Source: Bacillota bacterium
GTDB lineage: Bacteria; Bacillota; Clostridia; Acetivibrionales; JAMNXU01
Length of the DNA: 64,000 nt
Direction of reading: 5' to 3'
Assembly: GCA_023623175.1 (NCBI GenBank)
Contig: JAMNXU010000020.1
Span: 1-64,000 of the forward strand
Positions 51,639 to 60,165 of the stretch are shown piece after piece. Every line of letters begins with the position of its first letter. Within the stretch, counting starts at the first letter, position 1. Under the pieces are notes generated by a model. It worked only from the letters and a program-made list of their open reading frames with translations, ran no database searches and had not been told where the DNA came from. Position numbers and translations under genes: made by a program.

Positions 51639-52988
51639 ATGCTATTTACAAAAAAAGCCACCTTCAGGGGTGGGGTTCCCGTTCCGCACTGGAAAAACAC
51701 CGCTGAAGCGGAAACATTGCAGATGGGAGTACCTTCAAAAGTTTATATTCCCATGCTGCAGCATATAGGGGCGCCTTGTACGCCGGTTGTCAACAAGGGA
51801 GATACCGTCAAGGTCGGACAGGTGATAGGAACGTCCGACAAGCTGATATCAGCGCCCATACATTCAAGTGTATCGGGAAGAGTGACAAATGTCGCGCCAA
51901 TGGTCGTATTCAACGGTCAAAGCGTTATGACGGTTGAAATAGAAACAGACGGGTTGCAGGAAGTCCATGAAGACGTAAAACCGCCGGTATTCAACAATAA
52001 GGAAGAGTTTCTCGAACAACTTAAAAAGTCCGGGCTGGTGGGCCTCGGGGGAGCGGGTTTTCCGACCCATGTAAAACTTGCGCCGCCGCCGGGCAAGGAA
52101 GTTGACACTCTCATAATTAACGGATCGGAATGTGAGCCGTATATCACTTCCGACTACAGGGAAATTATCGAGAATTCCTGGAACATTCTCCTTGGCGTAT
52201 ATACGCTCGTTGATCTTTTCGGGTTTAAAAACGTCTGGATAGGGATTGAAGACAACAAGCCCGAAGCGATCAAGGTGCTGAGCAATATTGCGGCGAAGGA
52301 CGACAAGTACAGCGATGTGGTCAAGGTAGTCAAGCTGAAGTCGCGCTATCCGCAGGGCGCCGAAAAAATGCTGATTTATGCCTGCACCGGGAGAAAGGTG
52401 CCGCCGGGCAAATTGCCCGCCGATGTCGGCGTTATAGTTATGAACATTAACAGCGTATCTTTCATCAGGGAGTATATAAGAACAGGGATGCCCCTTGTAA
52501 AGAAGAGGGTTACGGTGGACGGCCCGGCCGTCAAAAATCCCGCCAATGTTGAAGTGCCCATTGGCACGCCGATTGCCGATGTTTTTGAGTTTTGCGGAGG
52601 TTTCAGGAGCGAGCCTGTAAAGGTGCTCATGGGAGGACCAATGATGGGCGTTGCCCAGTATTCGTTGCAGTACCCGGTGCTTAAGCACACCAACGCGCTA
52701 ATTGCATTGGACGAGAAGAGCGCGAAGATCCCGCCCGAAGGTCCGTGCATCCGGTGCGGCAGATGCGTCGATGTGTGCCCGATGAACCTGATGCCCCTGC
52801 ACATTAACCGCCATTCCCTGCACGGGGATGTGGAAGCGCTTGAAAAATATCATGCCAATGATTGTATGGAATGCGGCTGCTGTTCCTACGTGTGCCCGGC
52901 AAAACGGCACCTGGTGCAGTCAATTCGCCTTGCCAAGGCGCAGCTCCGCCAGGCAGCGACGGCAGCAGCGGCGAAAGGGGGAAAATAA
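51639..52988 (+). CDS. rnfC: Rnf complex subunit C
   Basis: RnfC is the NADH/FMN- and iron-sulfur-carrying subunit at the cytoplasmic face of the Rnf complex, which moves electrons from reduced ferredoxin to NAD and pumps Na+ or H+. The 449 residues contain the N-terminal barrel-sandwich part, a GGAGFPTHVK nucleotide/flavin loop near 130, and two 4Fe-4S sites in CIRCGRCVDVCP and CMECGCCSYVCP near 368-420. The tail is short, as in Clostridia. GGGAGGT precedes the ATG by ten bases. Confidence 0.95.
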   Translation: MLFTKKATFRGGVPVPHWKNTAEAETLQMGVPSKVYIPMLQHIGAPCTPVVNKGDTVKVGQVIGTSDKLISAPIHSSVSGRVTNVAPMVVFNGQSVMTVEIETDGLQEVHEDVKPPVFNNKEEFLEQLKKSGLVGLGGAGFPTHVKLAPPPGKEVDTLIINGSECEPYITSDYREIIENSWNILLGVYTLVDLFGFKNVWIGIEDNKPEAIKVLSNIAAKDDKYSDVVKVVKLKSRYPQGAEKMLIYACTGRKVPPGKLPADVGVIVMNINSVSFIREYIRTGMPLVKKRVTVDGPAVKNPANVEVPIGTPIADVFEFCGGFRSEPVKVLMGGPMMGVAQYSLQYPVLKHTNALIALDEKSAKIPPEGPCIRCGRCVDVCPMNLMPLHINRHSLHGDVEALEKYHANDCMECGCCSYVCPAKRHLVQSIRLAKAQLRQAATAAAAKGGK

Positions 52989-53939
52989 ATGGAAAACGGT
53001 CTGTTGATGACATCATCGCCCCATATCAGGGATAATACCAATACGAGAAGGCTCATGGCCGATGTGATAATAGCGTTGCTGCCCGCATGCGCGGCAGGAG
53101 TTTATTTCTTCGGACTCAGATCATTGCTGGTGCTCCTGGTAACCGTGGCAGCCAGCGTTATTGCCGAATATATTACGAGAATACTGCTCAAAAGGGAGCA
53201 GACAGTCGGCGACATGAGCGCAGCTGTGACAGGATTGATTCTCGGCATGAACCTGCCGCCGACGATTCCCCTTTGGATTGCCATTGTTGGTTCGGTTTTT
53301 GCAATTGTTATAGTAAAACAGCTTTTTGGAGGTATTGGCCAGAACTTCGTCAATCCCGCGCTGGCCGCAAGGGTGTTCATGGTAATTTCCTGGCCGGTGC
53401 AAATGACCCGCTGGATTATTCCCGACGCAGTTTCGTCCGCGACTCCCCTGGGACTTATTAAGGAAGGAGCATCGGCAGCAGAGGAACTTCCCGGATATTT
53501 TGAGCTGTTTATTGGTAAAAAAGGCGGTTGCATCGGAGAAGTTTCTGCGGCGGTACTGCTGATCGGTGCTGTCTACCTTGTGGCGAGACGCGTTATAACC
53601 CTTGAGATTCCCCTCACCTATATCGGATCGTTTGCGCTGTTGACGTGGATATTCGGCGGCGACAGGCTGTTTAGCGGCGACGCCCTTTATCACGTTTTGT
53701 CGGGAGGGCTGATTCTTGGAGCGTTTTTCATGGCCACGGACTATACGACATCGCCGGTAAACAGGAAGGGAAGGCTGATCTTTGGTATCGGCTGCGGCGT
53801 TCTTTCCGCGATAATCAGGCTCTTTTCCAATTACCCCGAGGGAGTTTCCTTTGCCATCCTGATAATGAACACCCTCGTTCCGTTAATAGAGCGCTATACC
53901 ATACCCAGGAGTTTTGGAGGTGGCAAATCCGTTGCGTGA
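52989..53939 (+). CDS. rnfD: Rnf complex subunit D
   Basis: A 316-residue membrane subunit with about nine segments, start codon one base after the rnfC stop. RnfD binds FMN covalently at a threonine; here DAVSSATPLG near residue 150 matches the S(G/A)AT motif. MATDYTTSPVNRKG near the C-terminus is a strong family mark. It forms the ion-moving core with RnfA, E and G. Confidence 0.95.
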   Translation: MENGLLMTSSPHIRDNTNTRRLMADVIIALLPACAAGVYFFGLRSLLVLLVTVAASVIAEYITRILLKREQTVGDMSAAVTGLILGMNLPPTIPLWIAIVGSVFAIVIVKQLFGGIGQNFVNPALAARVFMVISWPVQMTRWIIPDAVSSATPLGLIKEGASAAEELPGYFELFIGKKGGCIGEVSAAVLLIGAVYLVARRVITLEIPLTYIGSFALLTWIFGGDRLFSGDALYHVLSGGLILGAFFMATDYTTSPVNRKGRLIFGIGCGVLSAIIRLFSNYPEGVSFAILIMNTLVPLIERYTIPRSFGGGKSVA

Positions 53940-54732
53940 CATGATTAAACCCACATTAACACTGTTTTTGATATGCCTGGTTGTCACGGCCGCGCTGGCC
54001 TTCACCCAGGGAATTACGAGGGATGCCATTGCGAACATGGAAAGGATGGCAGCCGAGGAATCCCGCACGGAAGTGCTGAAGGAAGCCGACAGTTTTGAGC
54101 CTGTTGACAACCTCGGTGAAATTCTCAGGGATGCCGTGGATGCGAATGCCGGTCTCCGCGCAGTCGCCGAGGCATACAGGGGATTCAAAGGTTCTTCGGC
54201 CGTGGGTTATGTTATAACCACCGTTACGAAAGGGTATGGCGGCGACATGAAAGTGACGGTCGGGGTGGATACCGACGGAAAGATAACCGGAGTCAGGATA
54301 GGGGACAGCAATGAAACCCCGGGACTTGGCGCAAAGGTAAAAGAAAAGCCTTTTATATCCCAGTTTTTGGGTGTTAAACCCGAAGCCCCGCTTGGGGTAG
54401 TGAAGGGCGGCAAGAGCAAGCCCGAGGAGATACAGGCAGTCAGCGGCGCCACGATTTCATCGAGAGCCGTAGTCAGCGCCGTGCAGAGTGCATTGGACAT
54501 GGCAGAAGTTCTCAGGAAGACGCAGGCTGTGGATAATCCAGGTGAAATAAACGGAGAGGCACAGGAAGCCGGCGATTTGGACACGGAGCCGGAAGAAGGA
54601 CAGTCCGGTGACGGACCGGATTCGATATCGGAAGAGGAACAGTCCGGTGATGAACCGGACTCGGTACAGGAAGAAGGACAGCCTGATGGCAGCCTGGCCG
54701 GAGTTCCCGGAGAGGAGGGCGGATTGCAGTGA
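53932..54732 (+). CDS. rnfG: Rnf complex subunit G with acidic repeat tail
   Basis: RnfG has one N-terminal membrane segment and an extracytoplasmic FMN-binding domain. The covalent FMN threonine lies in VSGATISSRAV near residues 170-180. The C-terminal 55 residues are an acidic extension built from a 13-residue unit (EEGQSGDGPDSIS and two further copies). The start is unclear: a TTG at 53932 eleven bases after GGAGG, overlapping the rnfD end, or ATG at 53941; I prefer TTG on spacing. Confidence 0.92.
   Translation: MRDMIKPTLTLFLICLVVTAALAFTQGITRDAIANMERMAAEESRTEVLKEADSFEPVDNLGEILRDAVDANAGLRAVAEAYRGFKGSSAVGYVITTVTKGYGGDMKVTVGVDTDGKITGVRIGDSNETPGLGAKVKEKPFISQFLGVKPEAPLGVVKGGKSKPEEIQAVSGATISSRAVVSAVQSALDMAEVLRKTQAVDNPGEINGEAQEAGDLDTEPEEGQSGDGPDSISEEEQSGDEPDSVQEEGQPDGSLAGVPGEEGGLQ
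54591..54693 (+). repeat. 39-bp tandem repeat inside rnfG
   Basis: Units start at 54591, 54630 and 54669 with GGAAGA(A/G)G(G/A)ACAG; the period of 39 bases is exact and gives 13 residues each. The third is partial. Confidence 0.85.
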
Positions 54733-55418
54733 GTGAGAGCAATAAAACGGGTGGAATGAAAGTATTGGTAAACGGCATTTTTAAGGAGAACCCGACGCTG
54801 AGGCTTGTGCTCGGGACATGTCCGACGCTTGCCGTTACAACATCCGCGATCAACGGAATAGGGATGGGCCTTGCAACCACTGTCGTACTGGTCGGGTCCA
54901 ACGTGGTAATTTCGCTCCTGAGGAAACTTATTCCCGACAAGGTCAGGATTCCTGCTTTTATAACCATTATCGCGGGATTCGTGACCATCGTGCAGCTTCT
55001 CATGAAGGCCTATTTACCCGCGCTGGACAAGGCGCTGGGGATATACATTCCCCTGATAGTTGTAAACTGTATCATACTTGCCAGGGCTGAAATGTTCGCA
55101 TGCAGGAATGGGGTTTTTGCATCGGCCCTTGACGGCGTAGGAATGGGAATAGGATTTACGCTGGCGCTGTTTGCCATGGGTACTGTCAGGGAGCTCCTGG
55201 GCAACGGCACCTGGCTCGGGATTAATGTAACAGCAAAGCTTTGGGATCCGGCGATTATAATGATCCTGCCACCGGGAGGATTCATGGCCTTTGGTTTGCT
55301 GATTGCCGTGTTTAACAGGTTTTCTTCCGTCAAGATCAGGCAAACGGGCTGCCAGGGATGCCAGGGCTGTGAACTCCAGTGCGGGAAGGATGACGGCGGG
55401 GAGGTTGAAGCTCAATGA
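54729..55418 (+). CDS. rnfE: Rnf complex subunit E with Cys-rich tail
   Basis: A 229-residue membrane subunit with six segments, partner of RnfA; the two share a 2Fe-2S or Fe site in the membrane centre in solved complexes. Start GTG overlaps the rnfG stop by four bases, with GAGGAGG nine bases upstream. After the last membrane segment comes a hydrophilic tail with GCQGCQGCELQCG, four cysteines spaced by two or three residues, which could bind a metal or an iron-sulfur cluster on the cytoplasmic side. Confidence 0.95.
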   Translation: MSESNKTGGMKVLVNGIFKENPTLRLVLGTCPTLAVTTSAINGIGMGLATTVVLVGSNVVISLLRKLIPDKVRIPAFITIIAGFVTIVQLLMKAYLPALDKALGIYIPLIVVNCIILARAEMFACRNGVFASALDGVGMGIGFTLALFAMGTVRELLGNGTWLGINVTAKLWDPAIIMILPPGGFMAFGLLIAVFNRFSSVKIRQTGCQGCQGCELQCGKDDGGEVEAQ

Positions 55419-56005
55419 AAGAACTGTTAATTATCATAATAAGCTCCATATTGGTAGACAACTTTGTGCTCAGCAAATTCCTGGGTATATGTCCGTTCCT
55501 CGGCGTGTCCAAAAAACTCTCCACCGCCGCGGGCATGGGCGGAGCGGTTATATTCGTAATGACGCTGGCATCGGCAGTTACTTCCCTGGTTTACAAGTAT
55601 CTGCTGATTGGATTCAGGCCGCATTACGACTTCGCGTACCTGCAGACGCTGGCGTTCATACTGGTTATAGCGGCGCTTGTACAGTTTATTGAAATAATGA
55701 TGAAAAAATTCATGCCTCCGCTGTACAAGGCACTGGGTATTTACCTTCCGCTTATCACCACCAACTGTGCCGTGCTCGGCGCAGCGCTCCTGAACATTCA
55801 GAAGGAATACGACCTGCTCAAATCAACGGTTTACGGTTTCGGCGGCGGAGTCGGATTCACCATGGCGCTGCTCATATTTGCCGGGATACGCGAGAGAATT
55901 GAGCTGAATGACATACCCGATGCGCTTAAGGGGCTTCCGATCACGCTTATTGCCGCAGCTCTGGTTTCAATGGCCTTCTTCGGTTTCCAGGGGCTGTTCG
56001 GCTGA
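55415..56005 (+). CDS. rnfA: Rnf complex subunit A
   Basis: A 196-residue membrane subunit, homologous to RnfE, with six segments and the conserved NFVLSKFLGICPFLG near residues 15-30 and TTNCAVLGAAL near 105, which carry the cysteines of the intramembrane iron site. It overlaps rnfE by four bases (ATGA). Length and motifs are standard. Confidence 0.96.
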   Translation: MKELLIIIISSILVDNFVLSKFLGICPFLGVSKKLSTAAGMGGAVIFVMTLASAVTSLVYKYLLIGFRPHYDFAYLQTLAFILVIAALVQFIEIMMKKFMPPLYKALGIYLPLITTNCAVLGAALLNIQKEYDLLKSTVYGFGGGVGFTMALLIFAGIRERIELNDIPDALKGLPITLIAAALVSMAFFGFQGLFG

Positions 56006-56287
56006 TGGATTGACCGGTTGATTTAGCGGATTTGATGTTTTTTTGCCGGGTGGTGGAGCAGTTGTGACGGATTTCCCGGCCGGGCTGACTGAATTGTACG
56101 GCAGATGGAACTGCCTTGCCAGGGAATCATGAGGTTCATGGAACCGTTCGGAACCGGCTGCCTTTCAGACGGGCTGTTATACATTTCAGATGTGAATATG
56201 ATTTTGGGACACGAATACAATAATTTGTTTAAATAAATTTGATTAGTAGATCCAAATTTGTTTGAATAGACCAGGGAGTGGATTGAA
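56006..56287. other. Gap between rnfA and rnfB
   Basis: 282 bases without a gene, unusual for this operon. It contains blurred repeats (GATTGACCGG/GATTTAGCGG; TGGAACTGCC/TGGAACCG) and AAATTTG/AAATAAATTTG phrases near 56225-56265. No terminator or promoter is clear. Confidence 0.5.
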
Positions 56288-57106
56288 TTGCTGTATGAAG
56301 TATTAATACCTGCCACTATTATGGGCGGTCTCGGTATTTTATTCGGAACCGGGCTGGCCTATGTATCCAAGAAGTTTGAAGTTAAAACCGACGAAAGGGT
56401 GGTCCAGGTAAGAGAAGTGCTTCCGGGGGCCAACTGCGGCGCGTGCGGACAGAGTGGGTGTGACGCTTTTGCGGAGGCAGTTGTCTCGGGAGTCTGCAAG
56501 GTAAACGGCTGTCCTGTAGGTGGGGATAATGTTGCAAGGCAGATCGCGGAAATCATCGGCGTTGAAGCGGAAGCGGTCGAAGCAAGAACGGCCAGGGTTA
56601 TGTGCCGCGGAGATTTGTCGGTAAGCAAGGTTAAGTTTGAATATGAGGGAATAAACGACTGCGCGGCGGCTGCGAGCCTGTACGGGGGGCCTATGGCCTG
56701 CTCATACGGCTGCGTTGGCCTGGGCAACTGCGTAAGGGTTTGCGAGTTTGGAGCCATTACGGTGGAAAATGGTGTAGCAAAGGTAAATGAAGCCCTTTGC
56801 ACGGCCTGCGAAAAATGTGTTGCGGCCTGCCCGAAGAAAATTATAGTCATGGTTCCCAAGAGCAGCGAATATGCCGTTAACTGCAGCAGCCTTGACCGCG
56901 GAAACATCGTGATGAAGAACTGCAAAGTCGGCTGCATCGGCTGTGGCAGGTGCGTCAAAGTTTGTCCCGTAAATGCCATTACGCTCAAGAATAACCTGGC
57001 TGTCATTAATCCTGAACTTTGCACAAACTGCGGAGAATGCGAGAAGGTATGCCCCACGAAGGCAATTAACCGTCACCGCTCGCAGATTTTTGCCAACGTG
57101 GGTTAG
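56288..57106 (+). CDS. rnfB: Rnf complex subunit B
   Basis: RnfB takes electrons from ferredoxin. The 272 residues have an N-terminal membrane anchor, the [16 protein letters not shown] cluster domain with further Cys near 60 and 66, a middle Cys set, and three ferredoxin-type motifs ([36 protein letters not shown]). So five or so 4Fe-4S clusters are possible. The start is TTG at 56288 after AGGGAG. The stop codon lies in the first unit of a 34-base tandem array. Confidence 0.95.
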   Translation: MLYEVLIPATIMGGLGILFGTGLAYVSKKFEVKTDERVVQVREVLPGANCGACGQSGCDAFAEAVVSGVCKVNGCPVGGDNVARQIAEIIGVEAEAVEARTARVMCRGDLSVSKVKFEYEGINDCAAAASLYGGPMACSYGCVGLGNCVRVCEFGAITVENGVAKVNEALCTACEKCVAACPKKIIVMVPKSSEYAVNCSSLDRGNIVMKNCKVGCIGCGRCVKVCPVNAITLKNNLAVINPELCTNCGECEKVCPTKAINRHRSQIFANVG

Positions 57107-57400
57107 GCATGCAGATTGTAATCAAATTATATATTTATTATGCAGGAGTTAAGCATGCAGATTGAAATCAATCGTGCATGGGTTAAGCATGCATGTTGAA
57201 ATTAATTATGCATGGATTAAGCATGCAGATTGAAAATTATTTGTGCATAGGTTAAGCGTGCAGATTTAAAATTAACCGTGATTTAAAAATTACTGAAAGT
57301 TAAGCATGTGAATTATAAAATTCAGGCTTTTGAGTTCAAAGAACTTTGTGTTGAAGTTACAAATAAAAATTATTCGAAATTAAGCATATAAATTAAATCA
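57102..57400. repeat. 34-bp tandem repeat beginning at the rnfB stop
   Basis: Units with TTAAGCATGCAGATTGAAA...TTATGCATGG start near 57103, 57149, 57183, 57217 and 57252, with decayed copies at 57300 and 57380. Spacing is 34-35 bases in the well-kept part. The first unit starts at the rnfB TAG. Confidence 0.85.
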
Positions 57401-57458
57401 AATCAAGAAAAAGTTTGATTTAATACACCGGGTTTCTGATAAAGAAGATATAAATAGG

Positions 57459-57507
57459 GACGGTTCAGCAATACTTTAGCAAAAAGGATTGCCGAACCGT
57501 CTTTATC
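57459..57507 (+). terminator. Terminator of the rnf operon
   Basis: GACGGTTCAGCAAT pairs with ATTGCCGAACCGTC (one mismatch), then TTTAT. It stands about 350 bases after rnfB, past the repeat array. Confidence 0.75.
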
Positions 57508-57574
57508 TATGGGCCGTGCGCTTAATTGTTTCTGTACATCTTTTATTCCTGTATCTCATTCAAACTTCATATTA

Positions 57575-57655
57575 TTCAAACTTCCATAAGCATGTCACAT
57601 AAGCATATCATTTAAACTTCCATAAACATATCATTCAACTTCCATAAGCACCATC
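57575..57655. repeat. Tandem repeat of the PP2C gene 3' end
   Basis: The phrase TTCAAACTTCCATAAGCAT occurs at about 57575, 57611 and 57633. The last copy is the coding end (with the stop) of the minus-strand phosphatase gene; the two others lie behind it. Confidence 0.75.
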
Positions 57656-58734
57656 GTGATGTCGTCGCATACTTCGTCGGAAGACTTGCAACCCATAAAC
57701 CTTGCCGCGTCGTCAACAATTTTATTAAGCGTCCCGCTGGGCGAAGAACGATCATTCAGGAGTATGTTCAGCAACCTGTCTTCGCCGTACTGGTAACCCT
57801 GGCTGTTCTTTATTTCCGCAATTCCGTCGGTGTACATGAAAAGCCTGTCGCCGGGATTCAGTTGGACGCTCGCATTTATATACTGCGGATCTTCCACCCA
57901 GTTGGATATGGGCACGCCGGGCAGGCGCAGAATCTCAAACCTGTCGGTGTTGAACAGGATCGGCGGAACGTTGTGACCGGCGTTGGAATAGACCATGGTC
58001 CTGGTATTCATATTTATTATGGCGTAAAAGACGGTTATATAGAGGTCTGGGTCAAATCCGCTGCGGTTGTACTCTTTGAACAGTGCCGTGAGCGCCTCTG
58101 CGGGAGACAGCAGTTTCCTGTCAATTGTAGAACGCAGGAAAATCGTAAGCATCGAGGCAGGGACGCCATGGCCGGAGACATCAGCTATGTAAATTCCCAG
58201 GTGTTCATCGTCAATTCGGAAAATATCCAGGAAATCCCCGCCGATTGCTTCGCAGGGCCTGTATATAAAAGAAAATTTCAGCTTGTCCTCGGGAAGATTT
58301 TTGGGTAGCAGGCTGCATTGGAGCTTTCGGGCGATATTCAAATCATATTGAAGCTTGAGGTTTTGTTTTAGCACTCTTTCCTGCATTTCCCGGGTTTTTG
58401 TTACATCTCTCAGGACTTCCACGGAACCGATGATTTCACCCTTGGAATTCCTGAGGGGTGAGCATATTACCGAGAATACCCTGTTGCCGATAATCTCTTC
58501 CTTTTCGTGGGTGTGACCGTCAAAAACAGCCTGGCGTGAAATGCAGACGTCGCATGGATCAGTTCGTCCCAGGGCTTCATAGCACTTTTTGCCGATTGGA
58601 TTGTAACCGAGGGCCTCTTCCATTGCGCGATTTACAAAAATCATTCGGCCGTCAAGGTCAATTACTCTAACCCAGTCATGCATGCCGTTCAAAATGCTCT
58701 TGATGAATTCGCCGTTGTTAAAATCAATATTCAT
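57631..58734 (-). CDS. PAS domain PP2C-type (SpoIIE/RsbU) phosphatase
   Basis: A 367-residue cytoplasmic regulator. Residues 10-115 are a PAS sensor (VRVIDLDGRMIFVN, then CPVC-like DPCDVCISR, so a Cys pair near 60), followed by a coiled linker and a SpoIIE-type PP2C phosphatase from about 165 with GGDFLDIF, ADVSGHGVPASM, MYTDGIAE and DDITMV, which hold the Mn/Mg-binding aspartates. Such proteins dephosphorylate anti-anti-sigma factors in partner-switching systems; no such factor is in the window. It diverges from yyaC. The GGGGTG site lies near the ATG. Confidence 0.9.
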   Translation of the reverse strand: MNIDFNNGEFIKSILNGMHDWVRVIDLDGRMIFVNRAMEEALGYNPIGKKCYEALGRTDPCDVCISRQAVFDGHTHEKEEIIGNRVFSVICSPLRNSKGEIIGSVEVLRDVTKTREMQERVLKQNLKLQYDLNIARKLQCSLLPKNLPEDKLKFSFIYRPCEAIGGDFLDIFRIDDEHLGIYIADVSGHGVPASMLTIFLRSTIDRKLLSPAEALTALFKEYNRSGFDPDLYITVFYAIINMNTRTMVYSNAGHNVPPILFNTDRFEILRLPGVPISNWVEDPQYINASVQLNPGDRLFMYTDGIAEIKNSQGYQYGEDRLLNILLNDRSSPSGTLNKIVDDAARFMGCKSSDEVCDDITMVLMEVE

Positions 58735-58946
58735 CCGGTCACCCCTTGAATTTTTCTTTGCAGGAAAGAAAATTTCCGCTTTACTGAAAGAATATTTCCA
58801 CGTTCACCTGGTTTGTATGTCAATGATAACAAAATCATTGATTCAAGGCAATATACCCGCTGGGGAAAATTTCTCGCGCAGTAATAAAACCACCAGTGCC
58901 GGAAATAATATAATACTGACACCAATTCTTGCAACAGGAGAATCCG

Positions 58947-59546
58947 ATGCTGACCAGAACCCATATTATCCGGCAATTTATATGTATCGATAACGCGCTG
59001 GCTTTCAAGCACCTGACGGATTCCCTTTATTCAATAATTTTAAAAGGGCTCCGGCGGGGTTGCAAAAGCATTGTTTTCGTATGCATTGGAACCGACAGGT
59101 CCACCGGAGACAGTCTTGGCCCGCTTGTAGGTTATAAAACGAAATCGATCAGGCAAAGGAACGTGTATATATTCGGGAATCTCGACAATCCGGTGCATGC
59201 ACGGAACCTGAACGAGGTAATGGTCCAAATACGCGAAAACTTTGATAATCCGTTTGTTATAGCCGTTGACGCCTGCCTCGGGAAAGCGGAGCACATAGGG
59301 TATATCAACGTCGGGGAAGGCTCGATCAAACCGGGCTCGGGCGTTAAAAAGGACCTGATGGCCGTCGGAGATGCCTACATCACCGGAATAGTAAATTTCG
59401 GCGGTTTCATGGATTTCCTGATACTCCAGAACACTCGGCTCAGCATCGTGATGAAAATGGCCGATCTGATATCTGAGTCGATTAAATACGTCCTGTGGAA
59501 AATAAGCAGCGACCCCGCATTTGAAGGAATGTTCGCCAGGGAATAA
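58947..59546 (+). CDS. yyaC: Spore protease YyaC family
   Basis: A 199-residue protein of the YyaC (GPR-like hydrogenase-maturation-protease fold) family seen in spore formers. Diagnostic runs are FVCIGTDRSTGDSLGPLVG near 45-63, FGNLDNPVHA near 78, VIAVDACLG near 108 and GSGVKKDL near 135; the acidic residues in these loops form the likely site. Substrate is not known. The start at 58947 follows CAGGAG; a TTG at 58929 is open but has no site. Divergent from the PP2C gene. Confidence 0.88.
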   Translation: MLTRTHIIRQFICIDNALAFKHLTDSLYSIILKGLRRGCKSIVFVCIGTDRSTGDSLGPLVGYKTKSIRQRNVYIFGNLDNPVHARNLNEVMVQIRENFDNPFVIAVDACLGKAEHIGYINVGEGSIKPGSGVKKDLMAVGDAYITGIVNFGGFMDFLILQNTRLSIVMKMADLISESIKYVLWKISSDPAFEGMFARE

Positions 59547-60165
59547 CCGTGACAGGCGAACTTTCTTTTTTAATCGGGCAGAATCCATTCGCGCGGAAAG
59601 TAGATAATTTCCCGTGTTTCCCTGAAAGGAACAGTAAAATTTCCCTATAATTCAGCATAAGGCAGGAGAACATCCGGTAATCCCGCTTTGCCCTGATGTC
59701 CCTTGTTGCTTTTTTGTCTTGCGTTTAACCGGGATAATCGTTTCGATGCCGTCGACGCATCATGATGGCTTTCCTTTTAATTAGCGCTGCCTGGTATTGT
59801 ACGGAGGAACCGTCTCCGTGTACCACCCCGTGTACCGAATTGACCGGCTGGAACATGGGAACTGTCCCTTTGTCCCCCTGTTCCTGGCTTTGTTCCGTGT
59901 TGAAACAGGGAAACCATTTTAATCCCGGTAACAGAGGCAGGAGGATTCCCTCTTTATTTTTGGCATTGCTGGGACAAGGGAACCGTCCCCCTGTCCCGGG
60001 ATTGGGACAGGAGAACCGTCCCCTTGTCCCGCTTGTCCCCGCCGGAAAATTGTTTCCGTGTCTCCCGTGTCCCTAAAAATATTCGGGGTGGATTCAGACA
60101 AATTAAAAAGGTTGGCTTATAATATTTATGTAGGGACTCGTGAGGAGCGGTATGAGGAGGGGCAT
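59547..60165. other. Intergenic region with palindromes
   Basis: No gene in about 620 bases. The first part has no clear structure; 59798-60075 is a loose cluster of GGGACA palindromes. A likely ribosome site and start of the next gene are at 60154-60166. Confidence 0.55.
59798..60075. repeat. GGGACA palindrome cluster with GTAC-armed variants
   Basis: Two clear copies at 59971-59997 and 60004-60030 (33-base spacing), with weaker pieces at 59798-59826 (GTAC arms) and 59857-59882, and single TGTCCC arms to 60075. Confidence 0.75.

Noticed and set aside
59547-59800. Remnant of a transposase gene next to the palindrome cluster
   Set aside because: No frame longer than about 60 residues and no Y1 or DDE motif can be read on either strand.
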